The position numbers and the translations under genes were made by a program. Of a stretch of 64,000 nt of DNA, positions 8,028-17,141 are shown one piece after another (position 1 is the stretch's first letter; each line of letters opens with the position of its first letter). The stretch spans positions 124,001-188,000 of the forward strand of contig NZ_JACXXO010000010.1 of assembly GCF_017980685.1 (NCBI RefSeq), written 5' to 3'. Origin of the DNA: Pseudomonas iridis (GTDB lineage Bacteria; Pseudomonadota; Gammaproteobacteria; Pseudomonadales; Pseudomonadaceae). The notes under the pieces were generated by a model that was given only the letters and a program-made list of their open reading frames with translations, was not told the origin of the DNA and searched no databases.

Positions 8028-11000
8028 TCAGAACCTCAGTTGTGACCGGGAATACTTCCGTTGTCCAGGACCCGTCTCGCTAACGAAATGCAGGATTTCA
8101 GTGGCGGCCGGGTCAAAATCCGGGTTGCTCGAATCAGGTGGGCTGTCTCGGTTAATGGCAGCGCCATACTGGTTTTTCTCTAGATCCCAAGAGGTTTGTC
8201 CCAGTTCTGCGCTAAAGCCAGGCTTCGCAATCGTGACAAACGTCGAGCGGATGTCGCCGACGGCGCTGACGACTGCCCGGCTGATTGCTGTTCGAGTGTT
8301 CAGGTCCAGGTCGCCGTACCCAGGGATCCGCGCGACGGCCAAATTGGCGAGTTGCCCCAGAGATAAAAAGAAATGGCGGCTGCTGTAGCCGGCAACCGCG
8401 TCGTCCTTGTTGAAGGCGGGTTCGCTTTTGCTCGACGGTTTGGTCTGCGTACCTCGCAATCCCCTCGTGACAGAGGCTGCGGCAGCACTGGTCGCCGTTA
8501 CCGCCGAGACGGAAAGGATGGACTGCAGAGCGTTTCCCGTAGCATCAGCTCCAAACAGCTTGGCACCGCCCAGCCCGGTGAGGCCTGATGCCAGCCCGGC
8601 TGCCGCTACACTGGCAGTTCCCGTGAGCAGGTCGACACGACCGACAGAAGGATTCTTTGGGCCAACGTTGGCGAGATATTGGGCCGACATTTCCCTATAA
8701 AACGTACCAAAGGCGCTGCCAATCTGACTGGCCGCCGCTGTATTGCCTTTCGGATCGAGCATGCCTAAAAGGGAAGGCGCGGCGCCTAGGGCCGCACCTA
8801 ATGCTGCACCACCTATTTTCGCCGCCAGAGGCCCCCAGCTTCCCGGATCGTTGTTGGGTATCGCGCTTTGCGCCCAGTTGGCACCGGCATATCCACTCAT
8901 GCCGCCCGTGATTGCCCCCGCCGCTACACCAGCAATGGTCACCGTTATGTGCGCTGGAGGCAGGAAACCTACGAAAGCCGCTTGCACGGCCGTGGCAATT
9001 GCCGCGCTCACAAACTCACGAGCGGCGGTCGCGCCGGCCGCCTTGGCGGTATCGACGCCTGTCAGTCCTTGTTGGTCGAAAAAACGGACTGGATTGCCGC
9101 GCACCATCAAAAACAGATTCAGACCATCTGCAACTCCCGCTGGATCGGGACTGATCCAGCGCATCAGCCAAGGCGCGTAGAAGCGTTGCCCGTAGTAATA
9201 AAGACCTGTGGCATCGCGCTCCTGGCCAGCATAACGGCGTGTCTTGTAACGCGCTCGAATCAGGTCCGGGCCTGCCCACCACGAGGTCCCACCGTAGGGG
9301 AAGTAGTTCTCCTCGCTGATGATCGTGCCCTGATGGTCGAGCACCAGCATGCTCGAGCCCAGATGATTACTGAAGTTGTAGTGATATTGATTGGCTGTCG
9401 GGCCCTTGCTCGACCAGTGCAGAACTTCAACCCGGCAACGCCCCGCCTGCACTGAGATGACGTGCAGGGTTTCGTCAGGCCGGGAGCGTATTTCCAGCTC
9501 TGGCAAGTAGCGCGTTTCGTGTGTTTGCGCGGCGCCTGCCTGTTGTACAAGGCGTACTTTGCGCTTGCGCTGACCCATGCCATCGTAGACATAGCGTTCG
9601 CAGTCATCCGCTGCATTTTTGCGATTGACCTGATCAACCTGACGCAATCGTCTGCCGGCGCTCCAATGCATATTCTGCCCAGGCTGCAGCGTTTTTCTGT
9701 TGCCATTGGCATCGAATGCGGCGGCAATTTCACCCTCGTCGGGTAGAGCGCCGCCGACCGCTTGCTCCAGGCCGCGATTGCTATATCTGGAAATTGCCGT
9801 GCGCTGTGTCCAGCTCTGGCTCGACGCACAATGAACAAGTGTCGTGAGGTTGCCGGCAGCATCGTACGCGTACGTCTGGCGGTAGTTTTCCAACTGGGCG
9901 GAATCTGGAGGGGAAGTAAAGACCGGTTCATCAGGGCCATTAGCCGTATTGCTTCGTTGCCAGCCCGTGGCGCAGATCAATTGGTAAAGGCTGTCATAAG
10001 TAAACGTGCTGACCGGTTCGATTCTCTGGTTGCGAAAGAAACGCGTGCGCTGCGCCATGTCTTTGATGCTGAGGATGTTGCCCACCGGATCATAGCCATA
10101 AACCAGATGTTGCAGGGGGGGCTGGTTGACTGTCCCGGCAATGATTTCCTCAAGGCGGCCATTCTGCGGATCGTATAGATTCTGGCTGATCACGCCAGTG
10201 GCGGCTGTCTGGCGCATCACCTGATCGCACGCGTTGTACTGGATATCGTGCAGTAATAGGCAGTCTTGCGAATCTCCGACGATTTTCAGGCTGATTTGCT
10301 CCAGTTGCCCGGCAACGTTCAAATGCAGTTGTTTGGTATTGCCCATTGCGTCCTGCTGGCTAACTGATTCCCCAATAGCGTTGTAGACAATATGAGTTGT
10401 CATGCCGTTACCGGGTTCGTGTAACAGGTTTCTTTCAGACTCGGTTTCAGGCCAGTCAGGCTCATCGAGTTCTGCCAGGAAGTGTCGAACACAAGCGTGT
10501 TGATCACCGTTCAGTGTGTAACCCGGAAAAAATTCGGTGCCGCTATTGTCATCATGACGGACAATTCGTCCGCACTGATTGCGCGTTGCCGATGACGGCA
10601 TGCAGTCACCATAAGTGAAGAAGCCGCAGTTTCTGGCATTTCTTCCTTGTTCCTGTTCGACGACTCTGACCGGGCGCATCATGAAGTCGTACTGGGTCAA
10701 AGTCTGCGTCAGCAGCCCGTCCCAGTCGATGAGACGTTGTCCTGCGGCGCCCGGCAGTGTCAGCCGAGTTAGCCCATCTACGCTTTCGCTGTTCAGGGAA
10801 ATGCCTGAGAGGCTGGAAAGCACTTTAAGGTTGGTGCGGGCATCCGGGTTGTTTTCTCGCAGAGCGTGCAGGCGAGGATCGCAGACGTCAGTCAGACGAC
10901 CGACAGCGTCGAAACGTTGGCGATAAATTCGCGGTTCGGCCGTTCCACCGGGGATGTCACGACAGTAGGACACCGTGGCAATCTTCAGCCCTCGTGAATC

Positions 11001-11033
11001 CATCACAGCAACTGTAGGTGTTTGAGTGTGCAT
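8028..11033 (-). CDS. TccC-like Rhs/YD-repeat toxin protein with variable C-terminus
   Basis: Counting from the ATG at 11033 the protein is about 1001 residues. An upstream ATG at 11096 is possible, but MHTQTPTVAVMDSRGL matches the usual beginning of TccC-like proteins. YD repeats such as YGYDPVGNILSIKD and YAYDAAGNLTTL fill the middle. The Rhs core ends near residue 645 with GLYYYGQRFYAPWLMRWIS, then SPDPAG and ADGLNLF. The aspartates there correspond to the self-cleaving aspartyl protease site known from TccC proteins. The remaining ~345 residues are a different, Gly/Ala-rich and partly hydrophobic tail, as expected for the hypervariable effector region. No TcA, TcB, VgrG, PAAR or immunity gene is adjacent. 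By eye the gene has lower G+C than its neighbours, and it separates genes usually close together in pseudomonads, suggesting transfer. Confidence 0.85.
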   Translation of the reverse strand: MHTQTPTVAVMDSRGLKIATVSYCRDIPGGTAEPRIYRQRFDAVGRLTDVCDPRLHALRENNPDARTNLKVLSSLSGISLNSESVDGLTRLTLPGAAGQRLIDWDGLLTQTLTQYDFMMRPVRVVEQEQGRNARNCGFFTYGDCMPSSATRNQCGRIVRHDDNSGTEFFPGYTLNGDQHACVRHFLAELDEPDWPETESERNLLHEPGNGMTTHIVYNAIGESVSQQDAMGNTKQLHLNVAGQLEQISLKIVGDSQDCLLLHDIQYNACDQVMRQTAATGVISQNLYDPQNGRLEEIIAGTVNQPPLQHLVYGYDPVGNILSIKDMAQRTRFFRNQRIEPVSTFTYDSLYQLICATGWQRSNTANGPDEPVFTSPPDSAQLENYRQTYAYDAAGNLTTLVHCASSQSWTQRTAISRYSNRGLEQAVGGALPDEGEIAAAFDANGNRKTLQPGQNMHWSAGRRLRQVDQVNRKNAADDCERYVYDGMGQRKRKVRLVQQAGAAQTHETRYLPELEIRSRPDETLHVISVQAGRCRVEVLHWSSKGPTANQYHYNFSNHLGSSMLVLDHQGTIISEENYFPYGGTSWWAGPDLIRARYKTRRYAGQERDATGLYYYGQRFYAPWLMRWISPDPAGVADGLNLFLMVRGNPVRFFDQQGLTGVDTAKAAGATAAREFVSAAIATAVQAAFVGFLPPAHITVTIAGVAAGAITGGMSGYAGANWAQSAIPNNDPGSWGPLAAKIGGAALGAALGAAPSLLGMLDPKGNTAAASQIGSAFGTFYREMSAQYLANVGPKNPSVGRVDLLTGTASVAAAGLASGLTGLGGAKLFGADATGNALQSILSVSAVTATSAAAASVTRGLRGTQTKPSSKSEPAFNKDDAVAGYSSRHFFLSLGQLANLAVARIPGYGDLDLNTRTAISRAVVSAVGDIRSTFVTIAKPGFSAELGQTSWDLEKNQYGAAINRDSPPDSSNPDFDPAATEILHFVSETGPGQRKYSRSQLRF

Positions 11034-11254
11034 GAAGGTAGGCGTCCGCAGCTGGTGACCGACCCTAGTTATTCGGCAAGGCAGGTGAGCAGTCAACTGT
11101 CAGAAATTACAGGTGCGCAGAGTTTGCGACGACTGGTGCGGTTCACCTATGGATAAAGCAACATTGCCATCATTCCTGGCAGTTACGGTCATTGCCGCCG
11201 GGCGCGGTCTTACGGACAATCAACGCCACGTTTCCCGCTCATGGATTTGCCCGT

Positions 11255-12061
11255 ATGTCGCAACCTATCTTTTTCGCCCACGCCAACGGGTTTCCCTCGG
11301 GCACCTACGGCAAGTTGTTCGCGGCGCTGGCGCCCGAGTATCGGGTCGCGCATCTGGAGCAGCATGCCCATGACCCGCGTTTTCCGGCGGATGACAACTG
11401 GTACAACCTTGTCGACGAATTGATCCACCATTTGCAACAGCAAGATCAGCCCGTGTGGGGCGTCGGTCACTCCTTTGGCGGTGTGCTGCACCTGCATGCG
11501 GCGTTGCGTTGCCCTGAGTTGTATCGCGGCGTGGTGATGCTCGATTCGCCGGTGCTGACCCGCACTGACCAATGGGTGATCCGCGCGGCCAAGCGCTTCG
11601 GTTTCATCGACAGACTGACCCCGGCCGGCCGCACCCTTGGCCGACGTGAAGAATTTACCGATCTCGCCAGTGCGCGCAGCTATTTCGCCGGCAAGAGCCT
11701 GTTTCGCGGGTTCGACCCGGAATGCTTCGACGCTTACCTGCAACATGGCCTGCACAAGGTAGGCGACAAGCTGCGTCTGCGTTTCGACCCGGCCACCGAA
11801 ATCAGCATTTATCGCGGCGTGCCGCACACCAGCCCCGGCCGCACCCGCCAGTTGCAGGTGCCGCTGGCGGTGGTGCGTGGACACACGAGCCGGGTGGTCA
11901 TGCGCCATCACACGCGCTTCGTTTCGCGGCTTGCCCAAGGTGAGGCGCTGAGCATGCCCGGTGGGCATATGTTTCCCCTTGAGCGTCCGCAGGACACGGC
12001 ACGCTTGCTGAAAAACCTGTTTAGCCGCTGGGAAAACCGCCAGGACAAGGAATGCGCATGA
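11255..12061 (+). CDS. Alpha/beta hydrolase
   Basis: This 268-residue protein is an alpha/beta-hydrolase-fold enzyme. The oxyanion region is FFAHANGFPSGTY near the N-terminus, the nucleophile elbow is GVGHSFGG (serine at about residue 74), and the probable catalytic histidine is in MPGGHMFPLERP near the C-terminus. The start at 11255 is preferred over upstream in-frame codons because the fold begins immediately after it. Its stop overlaps the start of a second hydrolase gene (ATGA), so the two are co-translated. The substrate is unknown; esters of small or medium size are typical. The pair resembles the adjacent hydrolases PA1621/PA1622 of P. aeruginosa. Confidence 0.85.
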   Translation: MSQPIFFAHANGFPSGTYGKLFAALAPEYRVAHLEQHAHDPRFPADDNWYNLVDELIHHLQQQDQPVWGVGHSFGGVLHLHAALRCPELYRGVVMLDSPVLTRTDQWVIRAAKRFGFIDRLTPAGRTLGRREEFTDLASARSYFAGKSLFRGFDPECFDAYLQHGLHKVGDKLRLRFDPATEISIYRGVPHTSPGRTRQLQVPLAVVRGHTSRVVMRHHTRFVSRLAQGEALSMPGGHMFPLERPQDTARLLKNLFSRWENRQDKECA

Positions 12062-12912
12062 GCCCTACCTTCGAAGAAGTGCGCCTGAGCCTGCCGCATA
12101 TCGAACTGGCCGCGCATTTGTTCGGACCCGAGGACGGTGTGCCGGTCATCGCCTTGCATGGCTGGCTCGACAACGCCAACAGCTTTGCCCGTCTCGCGCC
12201 GAAGCTCAAAGGCCTGCGCATTATCGCGCTGGACATGGCTGGGCACGGGCATTCCGGGCATCGGCCGCACGGCGCCGGGTATGCGCTGTGGGACTACGCC
12301 CATGACGTACTGCAAGTCGCCGAGCAACTGGGCTGGAAGCGTTTCGGCCTGCTCGGGCATTCCATGGGCGCGATTGTTTCCATGGTGCTGGCGGGATCGT
12401 TGCCGGATCGGATCACTCATCTGGCGTTGATCGATGGGGTGATTCCTCCTACAGACAAGGGCGAAAACGCTGCCGAGCGCATGGGCATGGCTCTGCAGGC
12501 GCAACTGGATCTGCGCGAGAAGCGCAAACCGGTCTACACCACCCTCGACCGTGCCATCGAGGCGCGGATGAAAGGCCTGGTCGCGGTCAGTCGGGAGGCC
12601 GCAGAGTTGCTGGCTCAGCGCGGCTTGATGCCGGTGCCTGGCGGTTACACCTGGCGCACCGACAATCGCCTGACCCTGCCATCGCCGCTGCGCCTGACTC
12701 AGGAGCAGGCGATGGCCTTCGTCCAGCGCATCGGTTGCCCGGCGCAATTGGTGGTCGCGGCGGACGGCATGCTGGCCAAACACCCTGAGCTGCTGGAGCG
12801 TCTACCCTTTAGCCGGGAACAGCTGCCCGGCGGGCACCATTTGCACCTGAACGACGAGGCCGGTGCGGATCTTGTCGCAGACTGTTTCAATCGGTTCTTC
12901 GCCATTCCTTGA
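12058..12912 (+). CDS. Alpha/beta hydrolase
   Basis: This 284-residue protein is a second alpha/beta-hydrolase-fold enzyme, distinct from its neighbour. HGWLDNANSF holds the oxyanion histidine-glycine pair, LLGHSMGAIVS the nucleophilic serine (about residue 103), and LPGGHHLHLND the catalytic histidine. ALDMAGHGHSG is typical of epoxide-hydrolase or ester-hydrolase relatives. The start at 12058 overlaps the previous stop; another ATG six bases upstream is equally in frame. No substrate can be assigned. The close coupling of two hydrolases suggests they act in the same process. Confidence 0.85.
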   Translation: MSPTFEEVRLSLPHIELAAHLFGPEDGVPVIALHGWLDNANSFARLAPKLKGLRIIALDMAGHGHSGHRPHGAGYALWDYAHDVLQVAEQLGWKRFGLLGHSMGAIVSMVLAGSLPDRITHLALIDGVIPPTDKGENAAERMGMALQAQLDLREKRKPVYTTLDRAIEARMKGLVAVSREAAELLAQRGLMPVPGGYTWRTDNRLTLPSPLRLTQEQAMAFVQRIGCPAQLVVAADGMLAKHPELLERLPFSREQLPGGHHLHLNDEAGADLVADCFNRFFAIP

Positions 12913-12965
12913 CTTGCACCGGGCAACTGTCGAGGCTGGGCGGGTTGAAATGGGAGACAACCACG

Positions 12966-13019
12966 ATGGATTTCTATACCGCTACGACCCCGATCCGCCA
13001 AGCCATGCCGATCCGATGA
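12966..13019 (+). CDS. Possible 17-residue leader peptide or gene remnant
   Basis: A short reading frame, MDFYTATTPIRQAMPIR, starts with ATG at 12966 behind a GGGAGA ribosome binding site with 7-base spacing. Its TGA stop overlaps the ATG at 13016 of the DUF4892 gene (ATGA), the arrangement used for translational coupling in this genome. It may be a leader that feeds ribosomes to the next gene, or the stub of a deleted gene. No similarity is recognised. Confidence 0.35.
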   Translation: MDFYTATTPIRQAMPIR

Positions 13020-13834
13020 GCCTGACTATGCGATCACTTAGTCTGTTGGCGCTGTGCTGCTTCAGTTCCATTTCGTTCGCCGCCGATGTGCTGGGCAGTC
13101 AGGACCTGCAGATCGTGCCGCGACTGGCCGACGCGAAAATCGTCGACTATCGCCCTCCGGCAGAGCAGGAGCGGATTTACCCATTGGGCTCGATCCGCAA
13201 GATCAGCGGCCAGTTGCGCTTTGACGGTCAGGTCACTGCCCGTGGCCAGACCACCTCGGTCACTTACGAGTTGCCACCCGAACACGCCGCCACCGAAGCC
13301 TTCACCGCCGCCCGCGAGGCCCTGCAAAAGCAGGACGCCGAGTTGCTGTTCTGGTGCCAGGCCCGCGACTGCGGCGAAAGCAGCCTGTGGGCCAACGAAG
13401 TGTTCGGCAATGCCAAACTGTACGGCGCCGACGAGCAACAGGCGTACTTGTTGCTGAGGCTGGCCGCGCCGCGGGACAACACGCTGGTGGCGCTCTACAG
13501 CATCACGCGGGGCAATCGCAGAGCCTATCTGCATGTCGAACAGTTCGAAGCGGCTGCGCCGCTGGGTGAGCTGCTGCCGACCTCCGCGACCCTGTTGCGC
13601 CAGCTCAAGAGCACCGGCGAGCTGGATTTCCCCAAACTCGTCAATGACCCGGATGACACGTGGTTGCGCCTGATTTCCCGTGGACTGAATCTCGATACCA
13701 CGCAGCGAGTGACAGTGTCCGGGCCGAAAGCCGAGGCCTGGCGCCAGGCATTGATCAATCAGGGTGTGCGCGCGGCGCGGATGGAAACCGGGAGTATCGA
13801 TGGCACAGGTTTGCGCATTGATCTGTTGCGATAA
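13016..13834 (+). CDS. Secreted or periplasmic DUF4892 protein
   Basis: The 272-residue protein has a clear signal peptide, MRSLSLLALCCFSSISFA, directly after the first four residues, with cleavage expected before ADVLGSQ. The mature protein resembles DUF4892 proteins of Pseudomonas: an N-terminal part with SIRKISGQLRFDG and a C-terminal OmpA-like-sized region with GPKAEAWRQALINQGVRA. The family has no established function. The start at 13016 is chosen because it overlaps the stop of a short upstream frame; the in-frame ATG at 13028 would give a standard signal peptide and is possible too. No operon partner downstream; the next gene starts 69 bases later. Confidence 0.75.
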   Translation: MSLTMRSLSLLALCCFSSISFAADVLGSQDLQIVPRLADAKIVDYRPPAEQERIYPLGSIRKISGQLRFDGQVTARGQTTSVTYELPPEHAATEAFTAAREALQKQDAELLFWCQARDCGESSLWANEVFGNAKLYGADEQQAYLLLRLAAPRDNTLVALYSITRGNRRAYLHVEQFEAAAPLGELLPTSATLLRQLKSTGELDFPKLVNDPDDTWLRLISRGLNLDTTQRVTVSGPKAEAWRQALINQGVRAARMETGSIDGTGLRIDLLR

Positions 13835-13903
13835 GCTGCATCGGGCGAGCGCGCGCCGCGTGTTCGCCTACTCTTTGCCTGACTGACTTTCTCGAGACCT
13901 TAC

Positions 13904-14944
13904 ATGCTCAATAACGATCGACTGCTGGTGCAGATCCTGCTGCTGGTGTTGTTTGGCGCCAGCCTGTGGGTGATGGCGCCGTTCTGGTCGGCGCTGTTCT
14001 GGGGCGCAGTACTGGCGTTTGCCAGTTGGCCGCTGATGCGTCTTTTGACCCGGCTGCTCAATGGCCGTGAATCGCTGGCGGCGGCGGTTCTGACCCTGGG
14101 CTGGATGTTGTTGGTGGCGGTACCGTTGGTCTGGCTGGGCTTCAACCTGGCCGATCACGTGCGTGACGCGACGGCGTTCATCAAGGATGTGCAGGTCGAC
14201 GGTTTGCCGGAGGCGCCGACCTGGCTCGGCAGTGTGCCGCTAGTGGGCGAACGGCTGGTCGGCATTTGGGACAGCATCGATCAGCAGGGCGCCGCGTTGA
14301 TGGTGTCGATCAAACCTTATCTGGGGCAGGTCGGTAACTGGTTGCTGGCGCGCAGTGCGCAGATCGGCGGCGGGATTCTCGAGCTGTCACTGAGCATTGT
14401 CTTTGTGTTCTTTTTCTATCGCGACGGGCCGCGTCTGGCGGCGTTCGTGCACGGTTTGCTGGAGCGTTTGATTGGCGATCGCGCCGGGTACTACATCGAA
14501 CTGGTTGCCGGGACGGTGCAGCGAGTGGTCAACGGGGTGATCGGCACGGCAGCGGCGCAGGCGGTTCTGGCATTGATCGGGTTCCTGATTGCCGGGGTGC
14601 CTGGGGCATTGGTCTTGGGTATCGTCACGTTTCTGCTGAGTCTGATTCCGATGGGCCCACCGTTGGTGTGGGTGCCGGCCACTGCCTGGCTGGCCTGGAA
14701 GGGCGAGTACGGGATGGCGGTGTTTTTGGGGATCTGGGGGACGTTTATCATCAGTGGCGTGGACAACGTGCTCAAGCCGTATCTGATCAGCCGAGGCGGG
14801 AATTTGCCGTTGGTGATTGTGTTGCTTGGGGTGTTTGGCGGGTTGATTGCGTTCGGGTTTATCGGGTTGTTTATCGGGCCTACGCTTTTGGCGGTGGCTT
14901 ATAGTTTGTTGACGGATTGGAGTAAGAGTCAGGCTCGGGTTTAA
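13904..14944 (+). CDS. AI-2E/PerM family membrane transporter
   Basis: This 346-residue inner-membrane protein has about seven or eight hydrophobic helices, starting with LLVQILLLVLFGASLWVMAPFW. The central region includes SIVFVFFFYRDG, and GVPGALVLGIVTFLLSLIPMGPPLVW is the conserved segment of the PF01594 family (AI-2E transporter, PerM, YdiK). Members are exporters or permeases of poorly defined substrates; the AI-2 link comes from E. coli TqsA only and should not be assumed here. A strong bidirectional hairpin ends the transcript and meets the sensor kinase gene arriving from the right. Confidence 0.85.
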   Translation: MLNNDRLLVQILLLVLFGASLWVMAPFWSALFWGAVLAFASWPLMRLLTRLLNGRESLAAAVLTLGWMLLVAVPLVWLGFNLADHVRDATAFIKDVQVDGLPEAPTWLGSVPLVGERLVGIWDSIDQQGAALMVSIKPYLGQVGNWLLARSAQIGGGILELSLSIVFVFFFYRDGPRLAAFVHGLLERLIGDRAGYYIELVAGTVQRVVNGVIGTAAAQAVLALIGFLIAGVPGALVLGIVTFLLSLIPMGPPLVWVPATAWLAWKGEYGMAVFLGIWGTFIISGVDNVLKPYLISRGGNLPLVIVLLGVFGGLIAFGFIGLFIGPTLLAVAYSLLTDWSKSQARV

Positions 14945-14999
14945 GGGCGCTTCAAGGTTTTTGGCTTGGGGCATATCCGTCGATCTTGATGTCGACTGT

Positions 15000-15046
15000 A
15001 AAGCCCCCATCCCGGCAGGCTTACGCCTACCGGGATTTTGGCTTTT
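15000..15046. terminator. Bidirectional hairpin terminator
   Basis: The core stem CCCGG-CA-GGC / GCC-TA-CCGGG with a TTAC loop is extended by AAAGCC and GGCTTT at its base. It lies between the permease gene and the converging sensor kinase gene. Confidence 0.75.
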
Positions 15047-16095
15047 CAGGCGCGCGGCAGGCGAATGATGGCGGTGAGACCACCGCCTGGCGTTTCCTCC
15101 AGATTCAATTGCCCGCCCAGTCGCTGCGCCGCTTCACGGGCGATGGTCATGCCCAGCCCGACGCCACCGGAATTGCGGTTGCGCGATCCTTCCAGACGAA
15201 AGAATGGTTCGAACACCGCTTCACGTTTGTCCTCGGCAATCCCCGGCCCATGGTCGATCACGCAGATCAGCAGTTGCTCGCGCTGATCGTGCAATTCGAT
15301 GCGCGCCTGCCCGGCGTAACGCAGGGCGTTATCCATCAGGTTGTTGAGGCAGGAACGCAGCGCCATCGGTTGCACCGGCAGCGGTGCGCAATGGCCGCTG
15401 ACGTGTACGTCCGCGCCCTGGTCCTGAGCGTTTTCGCACAATGATTCGACCAGCGCCTGCACGTCCATCAGTTGCAGGGCTTCGCTGGTGCGTTGCTCAT
15501 GCAGGTAGGTGAGGGTGGCGTCGAGCATGGCGATCATGTCGTTCAAATCCTGCCGCATCTGGCTTTGCAGCTTGTCGTCGCTGATGTTCTCCAGGCGCAA
15601 TTTCAGTCGTGACAAGGGGGTGCGCAGGTCATGGGACACCGCGCCGAGCATGCGCGCACGTTGCTGGACTTGTTCACGAATGCGCCGCTGCATCAGGTTG
15701 AAGGTGTGCGCCGCTTGCCGCGCCTCGCGTGGGCCTGACTCGTCCAGCGGGGGGCTGTCGAGGTCTTCGCTGAGACGTTCGGCGGCGTCGCTCAGGCGTT
15801 GGATCGGCCGACTGAGCAACTTGGCGCCGTACCACGCGGCGACCATCAAGGTGATGAACTGAAAAGTCAGCGGCACGATCGGGCCGCCGAACCAGGGGCG
15901 CGGTGGGCGGTGCGGGTAGCGAGAATCGTGCGGCGACGGTTGGCCTTCGATATTTTGGGAGAGTTCCGGTGGTGGCGGAGGCGGTGGCGGGCCGTAGAGG
16001 CGGAACCAGGTAAAAGCGAGCAAGTGCGCCAGGACGATCGCCACGAACAGCACGCCAAACAGCCGGCCGAACAGAGTGTCGAAGCGCGCCCGCAT
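15046..16095 (-). CDS. Sensor histidine kinase (EnvZ-like)
   Basis: The 349-residue membrane kinase has a first helix at about residues 10-33, a short periplasmic part opening with eight consecutive prolines (residues 36-43), a second helix near 75-95, HAMP, the H-box VSHDLRTPLSRL, an N-box NNLMDNALRYA, DHGPGIA and a GLGMTIA G-box. This is the OmpR/EnvZ-type architecture. It phosphorylates the response regulator encoded immediately upstream; the stop of that gene and this start share one base (TGATG). The signal is unknown. The octaproline tract should make translation dependent on elongation factor P. Position next to pyrF recalls PA2881/PA2882 of P. aeruginosa. Confidence 0.9.
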   Translation of the reverse strand: MRARFDTLFGRLFGVLFVAIVLAHLLAFTWFRLYGPPPPPPPPELSQNIEGQPSPHDSRYPHRPPRPWFGGPIVPLTFQFITLMVAAWYGAKLLSRPIQRLSDAAERLSEDLDSPPLDESGPREARQAAHTFNLMQRRIREQVQQRARMLGAVSHDLRTPLSRLKLRLENISDDKLQSQMRQDLNDMIAMLDATLTYLHEQRTSEALQLMDVQALVESLCENAQDQGADVHVSGHCAPLPVQPMALRSCLNNLMDNALRYAGQARIELHDQREQLLICVIDHGPGIAEDKREAVFEPFFRLEGSRNRNSGGVGLGMTIAREAAQRLGGQLNLEETPGGGLTAIIRLPRA

Positions 16096-16856
16096 CAGCC
16101 GATGTCTCGGGCGTCGAACAGGTAACCTTCACCGCGTACGGTTTTGATCAACTGCGGGGCTTTTGGATCGTCGCCGAGTTTCTGTCGCAGGCGTGAGACC
16201 AGCAAGTCGATGCTGCGGTCGAACGCTTCGATTGAGCGACCGCGCGCAGCGTCGAGCAATTGTTCGCGGCTGAGCACCCGGCGCGGGCGTTCGATAAACA
16301 CCCAGAGCAGGCGAAACTCGGCGTTGGACAGCGGCACCACCAGGCCATCGTCGGCGACCAGTTGGCGCAGGACGCTGTTCAGGCGCCAGTTGTCGAAGCG
16401 GATGTTCGCCCGCTGCTCGGTGCGATCATCGCGCACGCGGCGCAGGATGGTCTGGATACGTGCGACGAGTTCGCGCGGTTCGAACGGTTTGGCCATGTAG
16501 TCGTCGGCGCCGAGTTCCAGGCCGATGATGCGGTCGGTGGGTTCGCAGCGTGCGGTGAGCATCAGGATCGGGATGTCCGATTCGGCGCGCAGCCAGCGGC
16601 ACAGCGACAAGCCGTCTTCGCCGGGCAGCATCAGGTCCAGCACCACCACATCGAAATGCTCGGCTTGCATGGCCTGGCGCATCGCTGTGCCATCGGTGAC
16701 GCCGCTCGCATGGATGTTGAAACGCGCGAGGTAGTCGATCATCAACTCGCGGATCGGCACGTCGTCGTCGACGATCAGTGCGCGAATGCTCCAGCGCTTG
16801 TCGTCTTTTTGCTCATCCGTCACGGTGGTTTGGGTGTTGTGCATGGGGCTGTTCAT
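16095..16856 (-). CDS. OmpR-family response regulator
   Basis: This is the transcription factor partner of the adjacent kinase. Receiver-domain landmarks are ALIVDDDVPIRELM (acidic pocket), VVLDLMLPGEDGL (phosphorylated aspartate) and DYMAKPFEPRELVARI (conserved lysine). The C-terminal winged helix includes LSNAEFRLLWVFIERPRRVLSREQLL and IDLLVSRLRQKLGDDPKAPQLIKTVRGEGYLF in pieces typical of OmpR/PhoB regulators. Start choice is uncertain: 16856 (MNSPMHN, 253 residues) or 16844 (MHNTQ) both lack a strong ribosome binding site, and the frame is open further upstream to 17021. Target genes are unknown. Confidence 0.9.
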   Translation of the reverse strand: MNSPMHNTQTTVTDEQKDDKRWSIRALIVDDDVPIRELMIDYLARFNIHASGVTDGTAMRQAMQAEHFDVVVLDLMLPGEDGLSLCRWLRAESDIPILMLTARCEPTDRIIGLELGADDYMAKPFEPRELVARIQTILRRVRDDRTEQRANIRFDNWRLNSVLRQLVADDGLVVPLSNAEFRLLWVFIERPRRVLSREQLLDAARGRSIEAFDRSIDLLVSRLRQKLGDDPKAPQLIKTVRGEGYLFDARDIG

Positions 16857-17141
16857 CTGCCAGTAGGCCGCCAACCACAAAGATGGGCTGCGAGGTGGTG
16901 GTTTCAGCATAGGCGTCCGGCGGTGAGGCGGGAAGTGCTGATGTAAGGACGTATTGCGGCTGGCGAGGCTAGCGCGGGCGCGTGTTGGCGACATGTCGGT
17001 TGTGTATCGGAGTCGACACAATAGCAGCGAGCGCTATGCTGATCTCGACTGGCACGACGATTTTACCGATCATCGGGTGCCGCGCCGCCGCCGGTTCCGC
17101 TACAATGCGCGCCGATTTCGACCTGCCTGAGAGCCCTCCCA

